DNA of 64,000 bases from Citrobacter sp. RHB25-C09 (GTDB taxonomy: Bacteria > Pseudomonadota > Gammaproteobacteria > Enterobacterales > Enterobacteriaceae): contig NZ_CP057483.1 of the NCBI RefSeq assembly GCF_013836145.1, positions 3,472,001-3,536,000 of the forward strand. The letters run 5' to 3'. This document shows, in pieces, positions 52,709 to 62,029 of the stretch. Made by a program: the position numbers and the translations under genes. The notes under the pieces are model-generated. The model was not told the origin of the DNA. It worked only from the letters and a program-made list of their open reading frames with translations, and searched no databases. Position 1 is the stretch's first letter. Every line of letters starts with the position of its first letter.

Positions 52709-53998
52709 ATGGAAACCACTCAAACCAGCACTATTGCTTCGATTGACTCCCGAAGCGCATGGCGCAAGACCGATACCATGTGGATGCTGGGCCTTTACGG
52801 CACGGCTATCGGTGCGGGCGTCCTGTTCCTGCCAATCAACGCAGGCGTCGGCGGTATGATCCCGCTGATCATCATGGCGATTATCGCCTTCCCGATGACT
52901 TTCTTCGCACACCGTGGTCTGACTCGCTTTGTGCTGTCCGGCAAAAACCCTGGCGAAGACATCACCGAAGTCGTTGAAGAACACTTTGGTATTGGTGCAG
53001 GCAAACTGATTACCCTGCTCTACTTCTTCGCGATTTACCCGATTCTCCTGGTCTACAGCGTAGCCATTACCAACACGGTCGAAAGCTTCCTGTCACACCA
53101 GTTGGCGATCACCCCGCCACCGCGTGCGATCCTCTCCCTGATCCTGATTGTTGGCATGATGACCATCGTGCGTTTTGGTGAGCAGATGATCGTTAAGGCG
53201 ATGAGTATCCTGGTATTCCCGTTTGTTGCCGCGCTGATGCTGCTGGCGGTCTACCTGATCCCACAATGGAGTGGTGCCGCACTGGAAACGCTGTCCTTTG
53301 ACTCTGCGGCGTCTACTGGCAACGGCCTGTGGATGACCCTGTGGCTGGCGATTCCGGTGATGGTGTTCTCTTTCAACCACTCCCCGATCATCTCCTCCTT
53401 CGCGGTCGCGAAGCGTGAAGAGTACGGCGATGCAGCAGAGAAAAAATGCTCTAAAATCCTGGCGTTTGCCCACATCATGATGGTGCTGACCGTCATGTTC
53501 TTCGTCTTCAGCTGCGTACTGAGCCTGACTCCGGCAGACCTGGCGGCGGCGAAAGATCAGAACATCTCGATTCTGTCTTATCTGGCAAACCACTTTAACG
53601 CACCGATCATCGCCTGGATGGCACCGATCATTGCAATGATTGCAATCACCAAATCCTTCCTGGGCCACTATCTGGGCGCCCGTGAAGGCTTCAACGGGAT
53701 GGTAATCAAATCTCTGCGCGGCAAAGGTAAATCCATTGAAATCAACAAGCTGAACCGTATTACTGCACTGTTCATGCTGGTAACAACCTGGATTGTTGCA
53801 ACCCTGAACCCAAGCATCCTCGGGATGATTGAAACGCTGGGTGGCCCAATCATTGCGATGATTCTGTTCCTGATGCCGATGTACGCTATCCAGAAAGTCC
53901 CGGCCATGCGCAAATACAGCGGCCATATCAGCAACGTGTTCGTTGTGATTATGGGTCTGATTGCTATCTCCGCGATTTTCTACTCCCTGTTCAGTTAA
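52709..53998 (+). CDS. sdaC: Serine/H+ symporter SdaC
   Basis: A 429-residue, about 11-helix transporter of the hydroxy/aromatic amino acid permease (HAAAP) family, with high-capacity serine uptake. First helix MWMLGLYGTAIGAGVLFLPINAG is the family signature. An AGGAGATACAG ribosome site precedes the ATG. In operon with the serine deaminase sdaB, 51 bp downstream. Confidence 0.97.
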   Translation: METTQTSTIASIDSRSAWRKTDTMWMLGLYGTAIGAGVLFLPINAGVGGMIPLIIMAIIAFPMTFFAHRGLTRFVLSGKNPGEDITEVVEEHFGIGAGKLITLLYFFAIYPILLVYSVAITNTVESFLSHQLAITPPPRAILSLILIVGMMTIVRFGEQMIVKAMSILVFPFVAALMLLAVYLIPQWSGAALETLSFDSAASTGNGLWMTLWLAIPVMVFSFNHSPIISSFAVAKREEYGDAAEKKCSKILAFAHIMMVLTVMFFVFSCVLSLTPADLAAAKDQNISILSYLANHFNAPIIAWMAPIIAMIAITKSFLGHYLGAREGFNGMVIKSLRGKGKSIEINKLNRITALFMLVTTWIVATLNPSILGMIETLGGPIIAMILFLMPMYAIQKVPAMRKYSGHISNVFVVIMGLIAISAIFYSLFS

Positions 53999-54049
53999 GT
54001 TCTACAGCGCCGCTCTCCGGCGGCGCTTCCTCCCTGAGATTGATGCCCT

Positions 54050-55417
54050 ATGATTAGCGTCTTCGATATTTTCAAAATCGGCATTGGCCCTTCCAGTTCT
54101 CATACCGTTGGACCAATGAAAGCAGGCAAGCAATTCACGGACGATCTGATTGCTCGCCATATTCTGACTGATGTCACCCGCGTCGTGGTGGATGTCTATG
54201 GTTCCCTGTCCCTGACGGGCAAAGGCCACCACACCGACATCGCCATCATTATGGGACTGGCGGGCAACTTGCCGGATACCGTCGACATCGATTCCATCCC
54301 TGCTTTTATCCAGGATGTGAACACGCACGGGCGTCTGTTGCTGGCAAATGGTCAGCATGAAGTGGAATTCCCGGTCGATAAATGCATGAATTTCCATGCA
54401 GATAACCTGTCTCTGCATGAGAACGGGATGCGCATTACCGCGCTGGCGGGCGATAGCGTCCTCTACAGCCAGACTTATTACTCCATTGGCGGTGGTTTCA
54501 TCGTTGATGAAGAACACTTCGGCCTGCCGAACAGTTCGCCGGTGAACGTTCCGTACCCGTACAAATCGGCTGCCGATCTTCAGAAGCATTGCCAGGAAAC
54601 CGGGTTATCACTTTCCGGCCTGATGATGCAAAACGAACTGGCGTTGCACAGCAAAGAAGAGCTGGAGCAGCATTTCGCCAACGTCTGGGCAGTGATGCGC
54701 GGTGGTATTGAGCGCGGTATCACTACCGAAGGCGTTTTGCCGGGTAAACTGCGCGTTCCACGCCGTGCCGCAGCGCTGCGTCGTATGTTGGTCAGCAGCG
54801 ATAAAAACTCCACCGACCCGATGGCGGTCGTTGACTGGATCAACATGTTTGCTCTGGCGGTGAACGAAGAGAACGCCGCCGGTGGACGCGTGGTGACTGC
54901 GCCGACAAACGGCGCATGCGGTATCGTTCCGGCCGTACTGGCTTACTACGACAAGTTTATTCGCGAAGTGAACGCTAACTCTCTGGCCCGCTATATGCTG
55001 GTGGCGAGCGCGATCGGTTCACTATACAAAATGAACGCCTCGATTTCTGGCGCCGAAGTGGGCTGTCAGGGTGAAGTCGGCGTGGCCTGCTCTATGGCCG
55101 CAGCCGGGTTGGCAGAACTGCTGGGCGGCAGCCCGACTCAGGTGTGCATTGCGGCAGAGATCGGCATGGAGCACAACCTCGGTCTGACCTGCGATCCGGT
55201 CGCGGGACAGGTTCAGGTACCGTGCATCGAGCGTAACGCAATTGCTTCGGTGAAAGCGGTCAACGCTGCGCGTATGGCGCTGCGTCGTACCAGCGAGCCG
55301 CGCGTGTGCCTCGATAAAGTGATCGAAACCATGTACGAAACAGGGAAAGACATGAACGCCAAGTACCGCGAAACCTCGCGCGGCGGCCTGGCGATGAAGA
55401 TTGTCACCTGCGATTAA
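54050..55417 (+). CDS. sdaB: L-serine deaminase II
   Basis: A 455-residue [4Fe-4S] L-serine dehydratase giving pyruvate and ammonia. N-terminal beta-domain motif ISVFDIFKIGIGPSSSHTVGPMKAG and the C-terminal catalytic domain with cluster cysteines (TNGACGIVPAVLAYY, EVGCQGEVGVACSMAAAG, LTCDPVAGQVQVPCIERN) are intact. Its product is released next to its dedicated importer gene. Confidence 0.97.
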   Translation: MISVFDIFKIGIGPSSSHTVGPMKAGKQFTDDLIARHILTDVTRVVVDVYGSLSLTGKGHHTDIAIIMGLAGNLPDTVDIDSIPAFIQDVNTHGRLLLANGQHEVEFPVDKCMNFHADNLSLHENGMRITALAGDSVLYSQTYYSIGGGFIVDEEHFGLPNSSPVNVPYPYKSAADLQKHCQETGLSLSGLMMQNELALHSKEELEQHFANVWAVMRGGIERGITTEGVLPGKLRVPRRAAALRRMLVSSDKNSTDPMAVVDWINMFALAVNEENAAGGRVVTAPTNGACGIVPAVLAYYDKFIREVNANSLARYMLVASAIGSLYKMNASISGAEVGCQGEVGVACSMAAAGLAELLGGSPTQVCIAAEIGMEHNLGLTCDPVAGQVQVPCIERNAIASVKAVNAARMALRRTSEPRVCLDKVIETMYETGKDMNAKYRETSRGGLAMKIVTCD

Positions 55418-55427
55418 TGCCCATCAT

Positions 55428-55507
55428 ATTGCCTGATGGCGCTGCGCTTATCAGGCCTACAGTGAAGCGCTCTGTAGGCCGATAAGGCGCATACCGCCAT
55501 CCGGCAA
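55428..55507. repeat. BIME between sdaB and xni
   Basis: Paired inverted REP units (TTGCCTGATGGCGCTGCGC...ATCAGGCCTAC, then GTAGGCCGATAAGGCGCATACCGCCATCCGGCAA) between two genes in the same direction. Confidence 0.88.
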
Positions 55508-55567
55508 TAATTCGCCTCATTTCGCCCTGGATGTTACCCTATCCCCAAATTTGTCAGGGAGAACACC

Positions 55568-56323
55568 GTGGCTGTCCATCTGCTTATTGTCGACGCGCTT
55601 AACTTAATACGCCGCATTCACGCCGTTCAGGGATCACCCTGCGTGGAAACCTGTCAGCATGCCCTTGAGCAACTGATTGTCCATAGCCAGCCAACCCATG
55701 CGGTGGCAGTATTTGATGACGAAGCGCGTAACAGCGGCTGGCGTCATCAGCGCCTCCCGGACTACAAAGCCGGACGCCCGCCAATGCCAGACGAATTGCA
55801 CAACGAGATGCCTGCGCTGCGCGCCGCCTTTGAGCATCGCGGTGTGCAATGTTGGGTTTCCAGCGGCAACGAAGCCGATGATTTAGCGGCAACGCTGGCG
55901 GTAAAAGTGGCGCAGGCTGGGCATCAGGCGACCATCGTTTCGACTGACAAAGGCTATTGCCAGCTACTTTCCCCCACGCTGCGAATTCGTGACTACTTCC
56001 AGAAGCGTTGGCTGGATGCCCCATTTATTGAAAAAGAGTTTGGCGTGCAGCCGCAGCAGTTACCCGATTACTGGGGGCTGGCGGGGATCAGCAGTTCAAA
56101 AGTCCCTGGCGTAGCCGGTATTGGACCGAAAAGCGCAACCCAATTACTGGTTGAATTTCAGACCCTGGAAGGGATTTACGCGCACCTGGAAGCCGTGCCG
56201 GAAAAGTGGCGCAAGAAACTGGAAGCCCATAAAGAGATGGCGTTTCTCTGTCGGGATATTGCCCGTCTGCAAACGGATTTACACATCGACGGCAATTTGC
56301 AGCAGTTACGTTTGCAGCATTAA
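55568..56323 (+). CDS. xni: Flap endonuclease Xni (ExoIX)
   Basis: A 251-residue homologue of the Pol I 5'-nuclease domain. AVHLLIVDALNLIRRIHA, AVFDDEARNSGWRHQRLPDYKAGR and SGNEADDLAATLA hold metal ligands; the H3TH region is VPGVAGIGPKSATQLL. E. coli ExoIX lacks one metal site of related flap endonucleases. GTG start at 55568. Confidence 0.95.
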   Translation: MAVHLLIVDALNLIRRIHAVQGSPCVETCQHALEQLIVHSQPTHAVAVFDDEARNSGWRHQRLPDYKAGRPPMPDELHNEMPALRAAFEHRGVQCWVSSGNEADDLAATLAVKVAQAGHQATIVSTDKGYCQLLSPTLRIRDYFQKRWLDAPFIEKEFGVQPQQLPDYWGLAGISSSKVPGVAGIGPKSATQLLVEFQTLEGIYAHLEAVPEKWRKKLEAHKEMAFLCRDIARLQTDLHIDGNLQQLRLQH

Positions 56324-56332
56324 TCCTGAAAT

Positions 56333-56362
56333 GCCGGATGGCGCTTACGCTTCTCCGGCAAA
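56333..56362. repeat. REP element between xni and fucA
   Basis: A single degenerate REP palindrome (TGCCGGATGGCGCTTACGC / TTCTCCGGCA) between two convergent genes. Confidence 0.75.
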
Positions 56363-56371
56363 TGACGCAAA

Positions 56372-57019
56372 TTACTCTTCAATCCGTAACCCGTAGGTTT
56401 TGAACTTCTCCAGCACCACGGCGATCTCTTCATCTGATAAGACCGGCACCGGATCAACCACCGCCAGCGTACTCAGATACAGCTGTGCCAATACTTCAAC
56501 TTCGTGCGCCAGCCACAGCGCTTTTTGCAAATTCTCTTCGCAGGCGATTAACCCATGATGCTGTAACAGCGTGGCTTTACGATTTTTCAGCGCCACGGCA
56601 ACGTGCTCAGAAAGCGCGCGGGTGCCGAAAGTGGCGTAAGGCGCACAGGGAATCGAATTTCCTCCCGCCGCCGCAATCATATAATGGATCGCCGGGATAG
56701 GACGATTGAGAATAGAAACTGCAGTGCAATGGATGGCGTGGTTATGCACTACGGCATTGGCGTCCGGACGAGTCTGATAGGCCGCCAGATGAAAACGCCA
56801 TTCGCTGGATGGCAGTTTCCCCTCTGCAAATTTACCGTCATTATCCACATAGACGATCATATTTTCCGTCATTCGCGCGTAGGGAATACCGCTCGGCGTA
56901 ATCAACATGCCATCCTGATACCGCGCGCTTACATTTCCCGCCGTTCCCTGGTTTAAGCCAAGGCGCGTCATCTCAAGACAGGTTTCGATAATTTCACAGG
57001 ATAATTGGGATCTTTCCAT
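56372..57019 (-). CDS. fucA: L-fuculose-1-phosphate aldolase
   Basis: A 215-residue class II zinc aldolase that splits L-fuculose 1-phosphate into dihydroxyacetone phosphate and L-lactaldehyde. The phosphate-binding TRLGLNQGTAGNVSARYQ, the SSEWRFH catalytic Glu and the zinc His motifs VVHNHAIHC and LLQHHGLIA are intact. Sequence is very close to E. coli FucA. The neighbours differ from E. coli: no fucO lies beside it, and 56 bp upstream is a LacI-family gene followed by an ABC importer, all in the same direction, so fucA may be the end of that operon. Confidence 0.96.
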   Translation of the reverse strand: MERSQLSCEIIETCLEMTRLGLNQGTAGNVSARYQDGMLITPSGIPYARMTENMIVYVDNDGKFAEGKLPSSEWRFHLAAYQTRPDANAVVHNHAIHCTAVSILNRPIPAIHYMIAAAGGNSIPCAPYATFGTRALSEHVAVALKNRKATLLQHHGLIACEENLQKALWLAHEVEVLAQLYLSTLAVVDPVPVLSDEEIAVVLEKFKTYGLRIEE

Positions 57020-57075
57020 CTCTGTTCTCCGGGTAATCGGTTCTATGGCGAATAGCCTTCGGCTTTGCGCGCGTA

Positions 57076-58074
57076 TTATTTTTGTCTTAAGCGCTTAATT
57101 AATTTCATTTCAACTCTTACCGTCTCGTTAATTGGGCGATCTTCAATGGCGCAGATCATCATCTCAAACGCCTTTTCCGCCCAGGCGTTCTCGTCCTGCT
57201 GCATAGACCATACGTTGTTCGACAGGAATCCCAGCATGGGATGTTCGTCAAACGTACCGATGTTGATCTCCGGCGGAATCACCCCCAGGCGATCGCGGAT
57301 GGCCCTCACCGCGCCTTCCAGTACCGGTAACGATGAGGCAATAAAGGCCTGCGGACATCCCTGCTCGTCGATCAGCGTCTGCATAATCTGATAGCCCCCC
57401 TCAGGAGTATTCACCGGACCTTCGCGAACCCAGTCGCGGTGCATGATTCCCTTTTTACTGAGCGCGCTAAGATAGCCCGCAAGACGGTCGCTGATACTGG
57501 GTAGACCGGTATCGCCCACCAGAAACCAGACGGGCTGTTTTCCCGTATCAAGTAAGTTCTGCGTTAATTGTTCACCGCCCGACATATTATGACTTTCGAC
57601 CAGCGCGTTATCGGTGTACTTAAAATCACGATCCAGTAAAACCATCGGCTTTCTTACCTGACGCAAATGGTGTTGCTGGTTTTCTAAGGTCGAGGGAACA
57701 ATAAAAAGGCCGTCCACATTCCGGGCAATTAACGCTTTCGTTAATTTATTCTCGTAATCCACATCATCATAGGTACAGCTAATCATCAGTTGATAGCCGG
57801 AGCGACGACAGCGCTGCTCAAGTTTTTCTGCCAGCGTGGCAAAAAAAACGTTGGATATATTGGGGACAATCAGTCCAAGAGTCTCCGTTTTATTCAACTT
57901 CAGGCTGCGGGCGGAATGGTTAATCACATAACCATAGCGCTCAACATATTCATTTATGCGCGTTTGAGTTTTGAGGCTGATCCGATACTTTTCAGCTTTC
58001 CCATTTAGCACCAGTCTCACCGTCGTCACCGACAAATTCAGATCGCTGGCTATCTGTTCTACTGTTTTAGCCAT
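57076..58074 (-). CDS. LacI-family transcriptional regulator of the fuc/ABC locus
   Basis: A 332-residue LacI/GalR protein. The N-terminal helix-turn-helix (TVEQIASDLNLSVTTVRLVLNGKAEKYRIS, about residues 4-33) has the extended hinge typical of the Cra/ScrR-like branch. HARSLKLNKTETLG-type hinge (here NHSARSLKLNKTETLGLIVPNISNVFFA) leads into a periplasmic-binding-protein-like effector domain (FDEHPMLGFLSNNVWSMQQDENAWAEKA near the end). It lies between fucA and the ABC importer genes. Two identical perfect palindromes in the divergent fucI/ABC promoter region are its likely operators. This is not the DeoR-type FucR of E. coli. The effector (a fucose pathway intermediate) is inferred, not shown. 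Confidence 0.85.
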   Translation of the reverse strand: MAKTVEQIASDLNLSVTTVRLVLNGKAEKYRISLKTQTRINEYVERYGYVINHSARSLKLNKTETLGLIVPNISNVFFATLAEKLEQRCRRSGYQLMISCTYDDVDYENKLTKALIARNVDGLFIVPSTLENQQHHLRQVRKPMVLLDRDFKYTDNALVESHNMSGGEQLTQNLLDTGKQPVWFLVGDTGLPSISDRLAGYLSALSKKGIMHRDWVREGPVNTPEGGYQIMQTLIDEQGCPQAFIASSLPVLEGAVRAIRDRLGVIPPEINIGTFDEHPMLGFLSNNVWSMQQDENAWAEKAFEMMICAIEDRPINETVRVEMKLIKRLRQK

Positions 58075-58184
58075 GTTAATGCCCCAGTCACCATCCAGGC
58101 GTCAATTGCCAGTCATAAAAACATACTACACTTTTGTCCCTCCGCATCAGAGGGTTAAGCGAGCTCTTGACGCAAAGCATAAGC

Positions 58185-58205
58185 GGGGGCGAAAACACCG
58201 CCCCC
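58185..58205 (-). other. Intercistronic stem-loop between binding-protein and regulator genes
   Basis: GGGGGCG/CGCCCCC perfect 7-bp stem with a 7-base loop begins 8 bp after the binding-protein stop. No clear T-run follows, so it may stabilise the upstream mRNA or reduce expression of the regulator and fucA rather than fully terminate. Confidence 0.6.
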
Positions 58206-58213
58206 CAACGCAT

Positions 58214-59164
58214 TTACTTCTTCCCAAAGGGATGTAATAGCTTGTCAATTTCCGGCGTATTAATGTTTTGTGCGTTAACAAACTTCACGGGAATATCGAT
58301 CTCTTTCGCCACCGTCTGTCCCGATAGCGCCGCATTCAGGGCTTTAATCCCCTGGTAGCCAATCTGGTAGGCATCCTGAACCACAAATCCCTGGATCACA
58401 CCGGTATTGAGGAAGTTAATAATAGCTTCGGTACTATCAAAACCGATGACCTTCACCTTCCCTTTCAGACTCTGACTGTCGATGGCATTGGCGACGCCCA
58501 GCGTGGAGCCTTCATTAGTGCCGTAGATCCCGGCCAGATCGGGGTTGGCCTGAATCATATCAATGGTTTTATCCATCGCTTTTTGCGGATCGCCATCGCT
58601 GTACTGTACCGGCAGCACTTTGATATCGGGATATTTTTCCTTCATGCGGGCGATAAACCCTTCCGAGCGTTCAATGGCCGATGAGGTACCCGCCACATGC
58701 GCAATAATGCCGACTTTCCCTTTGTTACCGACCTCTTTTGCCAGCGCGTCCGCCGCTTCTGCCCCGGCTTTGCGGTTATTGGTCGCCACGAAACTGACCG
58801 GGATATCCGAGTTAACGCCGGAATCAAACGTCACAACTTTAATGCCGCGTGAATTTGCCGTTTCCACCAGCGGTGCAAGGGCATTCGCATCCAACGCCGC
58901 CAGCAGCAGGCCGTTCGGTTTTCGCGCTATCGCGTTTTCAACCAGTTGAATTTGCTCTGCAATCTGGGTTTCATCCGCCGGCCCAACATAGCTGGTTTTA
59001 TCACCCAGTTCTTTCGCTGCCGCTTCCGTCCCCATTTTCACGGTTTGCCAGAACTCATGCTGGAAACCTTTACTGATAACGGGAAGGTTTAAATCTTTCG
59101 CCAACGCGCCGGAAGTTATGCACGCCAGCAGGGATAACGCATAAACAAAATGCCTGATTTTCAT
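58214..59164 (-). CDS. ABC sugar importer, periplasmic binding protein (RbsB type)
   Basis: A 316-residue solute-binding protein with signal peptide MKIRHFVYALSLLACITSGALA. The mature part is a ribose/galactose-type PBP (ADETQIAEQIQLVENAIARKPNGLLLAALD, VVTFDSGVNSDIPVSFVATNNRKAGAEAADAL, GIYGTNEGSTLGVANAI, KVIGFDSTEAIINFL). I chose the ATG at 59164, which opens the signal peptide and has GGAG upstream; the longer frame overlaps the permease. The sugar cannot be told from sequence; the neighbours fucA and fucI suggest L-fucose or a similar 6-deoxy sugar. A 73-bp gap with its own ribosome site precedes it. Confidence 0.9.
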   Translation of the reverse strand: MKIRHFVYALSLLACITSGALAKDLNLPVISKGFQHEFWQTVKMGTEAAAKELGDKTSYVGPADETQIAEQIQLVENAIARKPNGLLLAALDANALAPLVETANSRGIKVVTFDSGVNSDIPVSFVATNNRKAGAEAADALAKEVGNKGKVGIIAHVAGTSSAIERSEGFIARMKEKYPDIKVLPVQYSDGDPQKAMDKTIDMIQANPDLAGIYGTNEGSTLGVANAIDSQSLKGKVKVIGFDSTEAIINFLNTGVIQGFVVQDAYQIGYQGIKALNAALSGQTVAKEIDIPVKFVNAQNINTPEIDKLLHPFGKK

Positions 59165-59237
59165 TGTTGTACTCCGTTGTGAGTGTGTCACCCTTAACGT
59201 CAGGGTCAATATTCCCCGTGACTGCCGGGAGCGTAGA

Positions 59238-60221
59238 TCAACGAATCTTTTTACGCAGCGTATCGAGGTAGACGGCGGCAACAACCACAATACCCATCGC
59301 CACCATTTGCCAGAACTGGGAGACGCCCATCAGGTTCAGCCCGTTTTTCAGCACGCTCATGATAAAGGCGCCAATAATGGTACCGCCGATGGTGCCGATG
59401 CCCCCCATCAGGCTAGTACCACCAATGACCACCGCCGCGATGGCTTCCAGTTCATAACCGACGCCCACCGTCGGCTGTCCGGAGTTCAGACGCGAGGCCA
59501 GAATCACCCCCGCAATACCGGTCAGCAGCCCACAGAAGGCATAGACGAAGATTTTGACGCGCTGGACTTTAATACCGGAAAGATGCGCCGCCACTTCATT
59601 ACTGCCTACGGCATAGACGTAGCGGCCAATCACCGTTTTCTTCAGGATGTATCCAGCAATGAGTGCCACAATCACCAGATAAAACACCGGATACGGCAGT
59701 ACATCGAAGAGGCGTCCCTGTGCCAGCAACTTGAAGGAGGGATAATCGGCAAAATAGATGGCTCGACCGTCCGTCATCACCATATTGATCCCCCTGACGG
59801 ACATCATCAGTCCCAGCGTGGCAATAAAGGGCGGGATGGTCATTTTAGTAACCAGCAGACCGTTCACGTAACCGCACAACCCTCCGGCAAGCACGCCAGC
59901 GAGAATACAGATCGGTAATGGCAGACCGAGCGTTGCGCAGATCCCGACGGCCACGCCGGAAAACGCCACCACAGAGCCTAGTGAAAGATCGATTCCCGAC
60001 GTAATAATCACAAACGTCACGCCAATCGCCATAATGCCGATCACCGATGTTTGCAGCGCGATCGTCATAATATTTTCGGTATTAAAGAAAAAAGGTGAGC
60101 TAAAGCTAAAGAAAATCACCAAAATAATCAGACTGAATAGCGGCGCAAGGCGCATCAAAAGTTCTTTATTAATTTTTAATTTCTTATTATTACTGTCTGA
60201 AGAGGTTACAGAGATGGTCAT
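59238..60221 (-). CDS. ABC sugar importer, membrane permease (RbsC type)
   Basis: A 327-residue permease of the BPD_transp_2/RbsC family with about 8-10 membrane helices. The family block TSGIDLSLGSVVAFSGVAVG and the EAA-like loop EAIAAVVIGGTSLMGGIGTIGGTIIGAFIM that contacts the ATPase are clear. It starts 3 bp after the ATPase gene. Partner of the binding protein encoded downstream. Confidence 0.93.
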   Translation of the reverse strand: MTISVTSSDSNNKKLKINKELLMRLAPLFSLIILVIFFSFSSPFFFNTENIMTIALQTSVIGIMAIGVTFVIITSGIDLSLGSVVAFSGVAVGICATLGLPLPICILAGVLAGGLCGYVNGLLVTKMTIPPFIATLGLMMSVRGINMVMTDGRAIYFADYPSFKLLAQGRLFDVLPYPVFYLVIVALIAGYILKKTVIGRYVYAVGSNEVAAHLSGIKVQRVKIFVYAFCGLLTGIAGVILASRLNSGQPTVGVGYELEAIAAVVIGGTSLMGGIGTIGGTIIGAFIMSVLKNGLNLMGVSQFWQMVAMGIVVVAAVYLDTLRKKIR

Positions 60222-60224
60222 AAT

Positions 60225-61724
60225 TTATTCCTCTAACGTCGCGTATTGCATGATTTTTTCTTGCGTGGCGTTATCAGCAGTTAATTCACCGGTAATACGA
60301 CCATTACGCATCACTAAAATACGATCGCACATGCCTAATACCTCCGGTAACTCAGATGAAATCATAATAATCGATTTCCCTTTTGCCACGAGGCGATTCA
60401 TTAACTCATAAATTTCCAGTTTCGCCCCCACATCTATGCCACGGGTAGGTTCGTCAAATATCAGAATATCGGTATCCTTACATACCCAGCGGGCAATAAT
60501 AATCTTTTGCTGATTCCCGCCACTTAAATTCAGGGCGGCCTGCTCAAGATGAGGGGTTTTAATTCTGAGCGCCTTGACCTGTTCTTCACTGGTCTGCTGG
60601 CAACGTTTACTATGAACATTGCCGAGCCGGTCGGAATATTCAGGGTAATTGCCCAGCATAATGTTGCGCTCAACGGACAGGTTCAGCGCCAACCCTTCCT
60701 TTTTGCGATCTTCCGTTAAATAGCTAATCCCTTGCGCAATGGCATCCGAAATATCTTTGATCACGATGGCGTTGCCGTTGAGCTTAATCGTCCCGCTGTC
60801 GATGGGGTCGGCACCAAAAATCGCCCGCGCCAGTTCGGTACGTCCGGCTCCCATCAGTCCGGCAAAACCGAGGATCTCTCCACGATTAAGCGTAAAATCG
60901 ATGTTATTCAGTACCCCTTTGCGCGTAAGGCCGCTCACTTCCAGAACAGGCTCCTGGTGCTTCCGTGACTCACGACGCGGATAGATATTGCCCAACTCGC
61001 GCCCGACCATCATGGCAATCAGATCGCTGATCTTTACGGTTTCATAATCCACGGTTGCTATATACTGACCATCACGCATGACGGTAGCCCGGTCGGCAAT
61101 CAGTGCTAACTCTTCCAGCCGATGCGAGATGTAGACTATTCCGGTTCCCTGCGCTTTCAGCAAGCGAGTAACGCGAAACAGACTCTCAATCTCGGTTTCT
61201 GTTAACGCCGCCGTTGGCTCATCCATAATCAGGACTTTGGCGTTAACGGATATCGCTTTAGCGATTTCTACCATTTGCTGTTGCGCGACGGTCAGATCGG
61301 CAACCAACGTATCGGGTGCAATATTCAGGTTTAATTTTTGCAAAATTTCCATTGCCGCTTGACGCTGCTGCTTTTCGTCCAGTCGCCAACGGTTATTTTT
61401 GCAAAACTCCCTGCCAATAAAGATATTTTCTTCGACGGTTAATTCTGGAAAAAGATTAAATTCCTGATGAATAATCGTTATTCCCGCCTGTTGTGCGCTA
61501 AGCGGATCGTTGAATGACACTGACTGGTCTTCAAAGATAATATCGCCTTCATCCGGTTGATAAACGCCGGATAAAATTTTCATCAGAGTAGATTTACCCG
61601 CGCCATTCTCACCTAATAGCGCATGGACTTCGCCTTTGCGCAGAGTAAAATTTACCTTACTCAATGCTAATACACCCGGAAAGCGTTTGGTAATTTGACT
61701 CATCTGTAAAAAGGTTTCGGACAT
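60225..61724 (-). CDS. ABC sugar importer, tandem ATPase (RbsA type)
   Basis: A 499-residue duplicated ATPase of the ribose-type family. First domain: Walker A LLGENGAGKSTLMKIL, signature-like LTVAQQQMVEIAKA, Walker B VLIMDEPTAALTETE. Second domain: degenerate Walker A GLMGAGRTELARAI, signature LSGGNQQKIIIARW, Walker B ILIFDEPTRGIDVG. I chose the ATG at 61724 (MSETFLQMSQITKRFPGV), with GAGGA 8-12 bases upstream; a start five codons earlier is less likely. First gene of the ABC operon, divergent from fucI. Confidence 0.93.
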   Translation of the reverse strand: MSETFLQMSQITKRFPGVLALSKVNFTLRKGEVHALLGENGAGKSTLMKILSGVYQPDEGDIIFEDQSVSFNDPLSAQQAGITIIHQEFNLFPELTVEENIFIGREFCKNNRWRLDEKQQRQAAMEILQKLNLNIAPDTLVADLTVAQQQMVEIAKAISVNAKVLIMDEPTAALTETEIESLFRVTRLLKAQGTGIVYISHRLEELALIADRATVMRDGQYIATVDYETVKISDLIAMMVGRELGNIYPRRESRKHQEPVLEVSGLTRKGVLNNIDFTLNRGEILGFAGLMGAGRTELARAIFGADPIDSGTIKLNGNAIVIKDISDAIAQGISYLTEDRKKEGLALNLSVERNIMLGNYPEYSDRLGNVHSKRCQQTSEEQVKALRIKTPHLEQAALNLSGGNQQKIIIARWVCKDTDILIFDEPTRGIDVGAKLEIYELMNRLVAKGKSIIMISSELPEVLGMCDRILVMRNGRITGELTADNATQEKIMQYATLEE

Positions 61725-61848
61725 TGTTGCTTTCCTCAATAATCTGAAACTGCCGGCAGTGAATCAGGCGAAGCGTATCTTCAAGGAAGCCAATATCAAT
61801 CTTTCCTGAAAACACCTGTACGTCACAGCGATTATGTTGCCAAATATT

Positions 61849-61864
61849 GCTAACTCGAGTTAGC
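61849..61864. promoter_or_regulatory. Candidate operator O1 (perfect 16-bp palindrome), ABC side
   Basis: GCTAACTCGAGTTAGC is a perfect palindrome with the central CG typical of LacI/GalR operators. It lies 125 bp before the ABC ATPase start. An identical copy lies at 62090. Confidence 0.8.
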
Positions 61865-61900
61865 GAATGACCTTTTAAAGCTATTTTAGCCGCCCAAAAT

Positions 61901-61917
61901 AGCCAAATTGTTTGGCT
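61901..61917. promoter_or_regulatory. Second-type palindrome in the divergent promoter region
   Basis: AGCCAAA-TTG-TTTGGCT, a perfect 7-bp inverted repeat with a 3-bp centre, lies just inside O1. It could be a site for another regulator or part of the ABC promoter; a half-CRP site (TGTGA) follows at 61924. No assignment is possible. Confidence 0.4.
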
Positions 61918-62029
61918 TAAAATTGTGACACTGAACAGCCAATTAATATTATCTAATTGATTTTTATTGAATTTAATAAAAGCTATCACTATTCATTTAT
62001 TTGACGCAGATCGAATTTTAACCACTTCT

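Noticed and set aside
61657..61989. 110-residue minus-strand frame overlapping the start of the ABC ATPase gene
   Set aside because: It covers the operator region and the 5' part of a certain gene, and shows no coding bias or family match.
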